Shown piece by piece: positions 59,149-64,000 of a DNA stretch of 64,000 nucleotides. The notes beneath the pieces are model-generated. The model was given only the letters and a program-made list of their open reading frames with translations. It was not told the DNA's origin and made no database searches. Position 1 is the first letter of the stretch; each line of letters begins with the position of its first letter. This stretch comes from Proteiniclasticum sp043951855 (GTDB lineage Bacteria; Bacillota; Clostridia; Clostridiales; Clostridiaceae): assembly GCF_043951855.1 (NCBI RefSeq), contig NZ_JBINJW010000011.1, forward strand, positions 22,659 through 86,658, written 5' to 3'. A program made the translations under genes and the position numbers.

Positions 59149-60282
59149 TTACCAGTAATAGCCAAAAAGAGTATGTCTGAGCCTGCTTGTGATTTCTTCC
59201 GCACTTCTGGCTCTTTCTCTCAGCGGTTCTGCCCATTCTGTCATGAACGCATATTGGGGATGATTCTTGTCCGCGATGATTTCAAGATACGTTTCAAAGC
59301 TGCCGCTGCCTCCAGTATCCTCCGGTGGCCTTTCCCCTTCTCCCCCCAGATAGAGGGGCAGTTTTTCTTCTCGCATGGTCATCTTTTCCACCTGAATCTC
59401 ATGCTCCCAGTAGTCTCCCAGATCGTAGACATAGGTGATTTCAGTGACGTCTTCCCTGAATATTTCTTCCAGCGGCAGAAACTGTTCCTGTTTCAGCTCC
59501 ATGGTATCACGACTGTCAGAGAACAGCCTGTCCGGATCCTCATCCATCTGAACAATCAGCATTTTCCCGTGTGCTCGCTTGACGATATATTCATGGATAT
59601 GATAGTCCTGCCAGTCAAAAAGAGTCAGTATGACATGGCTGAGCTGCCTGAAGGAATAATAGGATGGGACAGAAACTCTTCTCCAGATGTCCGTAAAGTC
59701 AAGCTTCAGTCTTATTTTCAGCTCATAATGCTGAAACTCCCGTATAGGCAGATGCTCCAGAACAGAACTGAATGATTTCTCAAGCTCACGATGCATTTCC
59801 TCTTCCGGAACCATCAGCCTGTCATCTTTCATCCTGTGGCAATAGGTGTTAAGCTGAGCGCCCACAAGGCTCTGATGAATCACTGCAGGGTCAAGATCCT
59901 TGCTGTATTCGAGGCTTCTTTTGATCATGGTGATTTTGCCCTGTATGCTGCGATTGGTTTCTCTTGCCAAAAGGATGGCTGGAGAGGCTTTGAAATATTC
60001 ACTGATCACCTGGTCGTTGTACCCATCAGCCTTCAGCGCTTTTCGAATCCCTTTCTCCATTTCCTCTTCCAGATGGAGAAATTCTTTCTTCTTCACTCCA
60101 TAGAGAACCACTGCATAAAGGGTCTCTTCATTCACCATGATGACCGTGTTTCTTCGATTCACCTTCGTCATATGCGCATGCCACAACCCCAGTGGATGCT
60201 GCTCCTGTTTCTGAGATTCCTCCAGCGTGACCAGATTCCTCCCCATACTCTCTCCCAAGACTTTCGTGCATTGTATGATCAT
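59149..60282 (-). CDS. DUF6933 / plasmid pRiA4b ORF-3 family protein
   Basis: In this 377-residue soluble protein, residues 1-160 match the DUF6933 pattern (IIQCTKVLGESM, WHAHMTKVNRRNTVIMVNEETLYAVVLYG). Residues about 175-377 match the pRiA4b ORF-3 fold (YELKIRLKLDFTDIWRRVSVP, YDLGDYWEHEIQVEKM, PPEDTGGSGSFETYLEIIADKNHP). The second family was first seen on a plasmid and in transposon passengers, but it is widespread; no mobility genes are here. AGGAG seven bases before ATG 60282 sets the start. Role unknown. Confidence 0.85.
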   Translation of the reverse strand: MIIQCTKVLGESMGRNLVTLEESQKQEQHPLGLWHAHMTKVNRRNTVIMVNEETLYAVVLYGVKKKEFLHLEEEMEKGIRKALKADGYNDQVISEYFKASPAILLARETNRSIQGKITMIKRSLEYSKDLDPAVIHQSLVGAQLNTYCHRMKDDRLMVPEEEMHRELEKSFSSVLEHLPIREFQHYELKIRLKLDFTDIWRRVSVPSYYSFRQLSHVILTLFDWQDYHIHEYIVKRAHGKMLIVQMDEDPDRLFSDSRDTMELKQEQFLPLEEIFREDVTEITYVYDLGDYWEHEIQVEKMTMREEKLPLYLGGEGERPPEDTGGSGSFETYLEIIADKNHPQYAFMTEWAEPLRERARSAEEITSRLRHTLFGYYW

Positions 60283-60358
60283 AAATTGACTCCTCTCCAT
60301 AATCTATGCCTGATTTTACCGTGCCCTGCTTTCTTTCAACTTCTTTCTTCACAGACCG

Positions 60359-60571
60359 TCAGAAAGGAATATCCTCATCCTCATATGCCTCATTCAGCTT
60401 CTCCCATCGAAGCTTCTCTTTTTCATCCATAAGCCCTTCTTCATAAGCCTGCTCCCAGGTCACCCCATAGGGAACCCCCCAGGAAGTATACCCCGCAATG
60501 AAATAAAAGGTTTCATCCTGCTCTAGGTCCGGTTCCCAAGCCGCTTTTCTGTTTTTCTTCTTTCTATCCAT
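60359..60571 (-). CDS. Small conserved hypothetical protein, 70 residues
   Basis: A Trp-, Tyr- and Glu-rich soluble protein (AGYTSWGVPYGVTWEQAYEEGL near residues 26-47) with a basic start. It begins after a strong GGAGGAAGG site. I recognise the pattern from Firmicute genomes but know no function. It is followed by the DUF6933 gene 76 bases downstream and may be cotranscribed. Confidence 0.75.
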   Translation of the reverse strand: MDRKKKNRKAAWEPDLEQDETFYFIAGYTSWGVPYGVTWEQAYEEGLMDEKEKLRWEKLNEAYEDEDIPF

Positions 60572-60647
60572 AATCCTTCCTCCTGTCCTTTCCTGTTCAC
60601 AAGAAACCTAAAACATCTTCAATTTTCGCCCTGTCCTGCGCCGGCAC

Positions 60648-61037
60648 TTAGCGTTTTTCCAGATAGGCTTCCCTCTCTTTTCTCACCATCTCCTTATACT
60701 TATAAGGTTCCGGTTCCCACAGTTCGATGTAGTTTCCGAAAGGATCTGTGAAATGCGCAAATTTACCGTAGTCGTAGACAGCAATCTCATCCGTTTCAAG
60801 ATCCTTCTGTTTCAGAATCTCCATGAGCTTTGTGAGATCATCCACTCTGAAATTGATCAGCGGCATTTTCTCTCCTTCTCTTTTAAAAGACAGCAGCATC
60901 AATTGCTCCCCTTCAGTGAATCCGGAACCGTACGCAGACATATCCATTCCCAGAATCTCCTTATAGAATCTGTGAAGCGCTTCTTTTTCTCCTTTGAACT
61001 CCAGAAATAGTCCTCCCACTCCGATGACTTTTGCCAT
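60648..61037 (-). CDS. VOC-superfamily (glyoxalase-like) protein
   Basis: The 129-residue protein has two VOC repeats (IGVGGLFLEFKGEKEALHRFY to MLLSFKRE, and LINFRVDDLTKLMEIL to IELWEPEPYKYKEMV). The DPFGNYIELWEP motif with Glu near 112 is the usual C-terminal metal ligand; an N-terminal His is not obvious. The ATG at 61037 has GGGGGTG upstream; the longer frame to 61082 has no good site. It is the second VOC gene in the window and is only distantly similar to the one at 52146. Confidence 0.8.
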   Translation of the reverse strand: MAKVIGVGGLFLEFKGEKEALHRFYKEILGMDMSAYGSGFTEGEQLMLLSFKREGEKMPLINFRVDDLTKLMEILKQKDLETDEIAVYDYGKFAHFTDPFGNYIELWEPEPYKYKEMVRKEREAYLEKR

Positions 61038-61136
61038 AACAGACACCCCCATAAAACACTTTCTGCTCCTCTGAACCTTCATGTGCTTCAGCTGTCTTCA
61101 GTATATCCTTCGTATTAAACACTTTCAATGAAAAAA

Positions 61137-61171
61137 ACTCCGAAGCCGGTATCATCTACCGCTTTCGGAGT
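61137..61171 (-). terminator. Terminator after the truncated adaptor gene
   Basis: A stem of 15 positions (61137-61151 and 61157-61171, two mismatches) with a 5-base loop, followed on the minus strand by seven T. It lies 15 bases after the stop of the adaptor gene. Confidence 0.85.
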
Positions 61172-61185
61172 CTGCCTGTACGTAT

Positions 61186-61947
61186 TCAATGAGATAGGTT
61201 CTCTTCATGCCTCTTCACAGTGGTCCCTTCAGGTCCCATTTTCAGTACATAGGGGGTATTATCGTCATGAAACTTTATGGCGGTCATGGGCAGCGTCACA
61301 GCCCCTTTGACTTCTTCTTTCAGCAGTGTGACCTCGGTGGACATTCCTACCTTCAGGGCATCGTCATAATCTAGCTGTACCACAGCCATGAAATACGTAA
61401 CGCCATTCATCACAGTGCCTTCTTTGGACAGGCTCTCCACTGTGCCCTTATAATCCTTATTCAGCGCATTGACCCGAACCACCACTTCTTTTCCTTCCGT
61501 GACAGCATCCAGTTCAAATTCATCCACCTTCACAACGACTTCCAGGGCACTGTAGTCCACAATGGAAACAAGCTTCGTGCCCGGTGAAACAGACTCGTTT
61601 TCCTTCACGAAAACCTCAGTTATTTCTCCTTCAATGCCTGATTTCGGATTCTCCTCGCTGCCGGACTCCAGAAGCTCGGTACCTTCTTCCACCAGGTCGC
61701 CCACTTCCACATAGATTTCACCCACCGTGAATGGACTGTCGGAAAGCAGCACTTCTCTGCTGTTTGCTTCAATGTTCCCCGCGAAGGAATACCAGGTGAT
61801 GATATCTTCCGTCTTCGCTTCCACAGCTTCATAGGCCACGGGTTTCGGGGCAATGATTCTGCTGCCCACAAAGAGCACCACTGCAGTTCCCACCAGTGCA
61901 GCGATCCATTTCTTGTTCTTCTTATTCTTCTTTCTGTTCTTATCCAA
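61186..61947 (-). CDS. HlyD/RND-type periplasmic adaptor, C-terminally truncated and orphaned
   Basis: This 253-residue adaptor has a basic start, a membrane anchor (about 14-33), the first biotinyl-lipoyl half, a short hairpin replaced by GSEENPKSGIEGEIT, and beta-barrel strands (VKVDEFELDAVTEG, VGMSTEVTLLKEEVKG). It ends 24 residues after LPMTAIKF, where relatives continue with the membrane-proximal domain, so about 50-60 residues are missing. No MacB-type ATPase or permease is adjacent. TTG 61947 is the start, since AGGAGG lies eight bases before it; ATG 61977 has no such site. It may be a remnant or a partner of genes elsewhere. Confidence 0.7.
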   Translation of the reverse strand: MDKNRKKNKKNKKWIAALVGTAVVLFVGSRIIAPKPVAYEAVEAKTEDIITWYSFAGNIEANSREVLLSDSPFTVGEIYVEVGDLVEEGTELLESGSEENPKSGIEGEITEVFVKENESVSPGTKLVSIVDYSALEVVVKVDEFELDAVTEGKEVVVRVNALNKDYKGTVESLSKEGTVMNGVTYFMAVVQLDYDDALKVGMSTEVTLLKEEVKGAVTLPMTAIKFHDDNTPYVLKMGPEGTTVKRHEENLSH

Positions 61948-62141
61948 TTTCAAATCCTCCTGATGTTTAAGATACATGAAGTATAAGAGTGCTCTGTGAA
62001 CTGAAAGTGAACTGCATAAACGTATCAGAAAGAAGAATCTGGCTCAGTTCTCTTCATGACGCTTCTCGTGCTGCAGCTGCTTTCTATGAAGGGTCCGTGA
62101 TTATCCTTCTTGAAGCCAGATTTCACAAGGATAAAAACACA

Positions 62142-62177
62142 CTCCGGAACCGCCTTTTTCAGGGGCAGTCCGGAGTT
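62142..62177 (-). terminator. Terminator of the flavin disulfide reductase gene
   Basis: A stem ACTCCGGA at both ends with further GGC/GCC pairs inside, followed on the minus strand by GTGTTTTTATCC. It lies 23 bases after the stop at 62201. Confidence 0.85.
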
Positions 62178-62200
62178 CTCCTTTTACAATATACACTTCA

Positions 62201-63550
62201 TTACTTCAGCAGATGTTTCAGATCCGATGCCGATGTAGGATAGGCGAAAATCATATCACTGACTTCGTCATAGGGAAGATCGAATTTCATGATGAGCGCA
62301 AAATAGTTGATGAGTTCATCTGCATTGCTGCCGAGAATGTGCACCCCTAAAAGCTTGCCTGTCTTGTTGTTCACAACGGTCTTCACCATGGCATAAGGCT
62401 CATTGGTTCTTTTATAGGTATACCAGTTCTTCGTATTGATCCGGTTCACTGACACATCGTAGCCTTTCCTTGCAGCTCTCTCTTCTGTCAATCCGATGAT
62501 GGCAAGCTTCGGCTGAGTAAAAACGATGGAGGGCATCACGCCGTAATGCACCTTTCTTCCATTGCCCAGCCAGATATTCTCTGCGACAACTGCAGACTCC
62601 TTTCCTGCCACCGGTGTCAGTGGCAAGCCTCTTGTCGCTGCCGCATCTCCCGCAGCATATACCCTGTGGTTGCTTATACTCTGCAGATACTCATTGACTC
62701 TGATTCCGTGCCTGTCGTACTCCACATTTCCTTTTTCAAGATCCATATCATAAATATCAGGAACACGACCTCCACCATGCACTGCTCTGTCGCATTCTAT
62801 TAAAATACTTTCTCCATCCTGATCCGCATAAACAAGGTAATGATCCTCCTTCTTTTCAATGAGGAAAGGTGCTGCATTCAGGTGAACCTTGATACCCATC
62901 TCTTCAGAACGCCTGACAAGAAGCTTCACCAGCTCTTCATCAAAGTTCTTCAGCGGTTTATCACTTCTTTGCAGTATATGAACTTCCGCGCCGGCCAGCG
63001 CCGCAATATGTGCGAACTCGAAGGAGATGAACCCTCCTCCGACAAAAACCAGCTTCTTCGGAAGATGTTCCAGTTCCAGAAAATCATCACTGATGAGAAG
63101 ATGTTCTTCTCCAGTGAAGTGAAGCAGCTGAGGTCTTGCTCCTGCTGCGATGAGAAGCCGGTCGAAGGTCAGATTGTGATTGTTCACCTGAATCTGATTT
63201 TTACTGGTCATAACCGCAGTGCCATGATACATGTCGATGTCCGCTTTCTCGTATGCTTCTTCGTTGCGCTTTGGCACTCCATCTACAAAAGTGCGTTTGA
63301 AAGCCATAAGATCTTCCCATGAGATCTTACTGCCCTCCTGTATGCCAAGGCCTTTCATTCTTTCAATTCTGTCCATCAGTTCAGCTGCGCCTACAAGAAC
63401 TTTCTTCGGATCACATCCGCGCAAAGCGCAGGTACCTCCAAAAGGCATTTTGTCGATGACCGCCACAATCATTCCTTCCTCACGGCAGCTGTATGCTGCA
63501 GTTGACCCTGCAACACCGGTTCCTACAACAACGAGATCATACTTGTACAT
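62201..63550 (-). CDS. FAD-dependent pyridine-nucleotide disulfide oxidoreductase
   Basis: The 449-residue enzyme is of the glutathione or mercuric reductase class. It has the FAD-binding VVVGTGVAGSTAAY (about 7-20), the redox pair GGTCALRGCDPKKV (about 39-52), NAD(P)-binding VFVGGGFISFEFAHIA (about 170-185) and the AGDAAATRGLPLTPVA flavin block (about 295-310). The C-terminal motif that usually reads HPT reads AYPTSASD here: the His base of the partner subunit is a Tyr. The thiol substrate is unknown. ATG 63550 has GGGGGGG upstream; the longer frame to 63592 lacks a site. Confidence 0.87.
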   Translation of the reverse strand: MYKYDLVVVGTGVAGSTAAYSCREEGMIVAVIDKMPFGGTCALRGCDPKKVLVGAAELMDRIERMKGLGIQEGSKISWEDLMAFKRTFVDGVPKRNEEAYEKADIDMYHGTAVMTSKNQIQVNNHNLTFDRLLIAAGARPQLLHFTGEEHLLISDDFLELEHLPKKLVFVGGGFISFEFAHIAALAGAEVHILQRSDKPLKNFDEELVKLLVRRSEEMGIKVHLNAAPFLIEKKEDHYLVYADQDGESILIECDRAVHGGGRVPDIYDMDLEKGNVEYDRHGIRVNEYLQSISNHRVYAAGDAAATRGLPLTPVAGKESAVVAENIWLGNGRKVHYGVMPSIVFTQPKLAIIGLTEERAARKGYDVSVNRINTKNWYTYKRTNEPYAMVKTVVNNKTGKLLGVHILGSNADELINYFALIMKFDLPYDEVSDMIFAYPTSASDLKHLLK

Positions 63551-63869
63551 TCTATTCCCCCCCTGATACTTTCTGAAATAGACTTCAGACAATTATGCAT
63601 AAACCACTCTTTGTTAATAAAATAGCAATGCTTCTTATATCACTATTTAATACTTGTTATTATTATATTATTTTAGCCATTCAGTTTCAATCTATTTCGC
63701 AATTTTTGCCCGTAAAACATAATACTTTCATCAATAAAAAATGAAAGTACTGCGATAATGCTAATCTGATAGTCAACATTCCGCTAAGCGGAACGGGAAC
63801 AGCTTGCCAGGTTTCGTTCTTCAGTGCCCTGTCCTTCCTGTTCATAGAGTCATAATGTCCCGAAAAAAA

Positions 63870-63902
63870 CCTCTGCATAAATCAAGATGTTTTCTGCAGA
63901 GG
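63870..63902 (-). terminator. Terminator of a gene to the right of the window
   Basis: An 8-bp stem (63870-63877 and 63895-63902, arm CCTCTGCA) followed on the minus strand by seven T. No gene ends just to its left, so it belongs to a minus-strand gene beyond 64000. The region 63593-63869 between it and the reductase gene has no recognised gene; a 63-codon frame there has no ribosome site. Confidence 0.75.
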
Positions 63903-64000
63903 AACGTAACGTCCTGTCCTTCTTTCCTGTAATGCCCATGCATTCCTGATAAGAAGGACTTCCCATTGCAATTTCAGATATACCCCGATCCCCTGGGAAG

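Noticed and set aside
59149..60282. A mobile element because of the pRiA4b ORF-3/transposon passenger link
   Set aside because: No transposase, inverted repeats or target duplication is near; this family is common on chromosomes.
63687..63878. A 63-codon minus-strand frame near the right end
   Set aside because: No ribosome site, odd composition, and it overlaps the terminator at 63870-63902.
1..64000. CRISPR array, prophage, integrated element or attachment sites
   Set aside because: No regularly spaced repeats, integrase, phage structural genes or long direct repeats were seen; the only tRNA has no downstream copy of its end in the window that I could find.

Overview
The window looks like the chromosome of a low-to-mid GC, monoderm, probably anaerobic Firmicute of the Clostridia. 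A relative of Proteiniclasticum or Youngiibacter is my guess and is not proven. The evidence is: Firmicute-style ribosome binding sites (AGGAGG close to ATG, GTG or TTG), lipoproteins with a lipobox, SigA-type promoters, a CcpA cre site, and a type IV pilus set with no outer-membrane secretin. Most genes are on the minus strand. No CRISPR array, insertion sequence, prophage or rRNA was seen.

Layout. 1-1950: start of a multiple-sugar ABC transporter (ATPase, then the ChvE-like lipoprotein), with a perfect cre site over its promoter. 2250-9350: stand-alone genes: a toroid-fold protein, a degenerate nuclease-like protein, a stress protein broken by an in-frame TGA, Ogt, an unusual tRNA-Val, a NYN protein, an NlpC/P60-like protein and IlvE. 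9746-10543: a TspO-like protein. 10618-24119: a complete monoderm type IV pilus locus, read right to left: pilT, pilD, major pilin, PilX-like, PilV-like, pilB, pilC, a pilM-pilN fusion, pilO, a GGDEF/HD-GYP protein and a PilW-like prepilin. 24202-35487 and 41499-43748: six more cyclic-di-GMP enzymes, four of them paralogues with one shared sensor, a degenerate GGDEF domain and an EAL domain. 35641-41500: two membrane proteins, RluF, an M20 peptidase, an AbgT transporter and a 1-kb apparent gap that holds an unlisted 42-residue gene with its own promoter and terminator. 44185-63550: housekeeping and accessory genes, including a PLP-enzyme/GNAT fusion, VanZ, TVP38, a D-cysteine desulfhydrase-like protein, a membrane GDPD, MarR, ComFB, an AsnB lacking its glutaminase cysteine, ChrA, a ferritin-like lipoprotein, a truncated HlyD-type adaptor and a flavin disulfide reductase.

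How the genes work together. The main theme is a cyclic-di-GMP and pilus supercluster. Three intact GGDEF domains (two carrying an HD-GYP phosphodiesterase) and four EAL proteins sit beside or inside the pilus genes. PilB starts with an MshEN-type region, the known c-di-GMP receptor module of extension ATPases. A ComFB protein (a family reported to bind cyclic dinucleotides) lies further right. The four EAL proteins share an extracytoplasmic sensor with conserved GW-x-EGHPV-x-DF and YGYYRM-like motifs, so they probably read related external signals and set local c-di-GMP for pilus extension.
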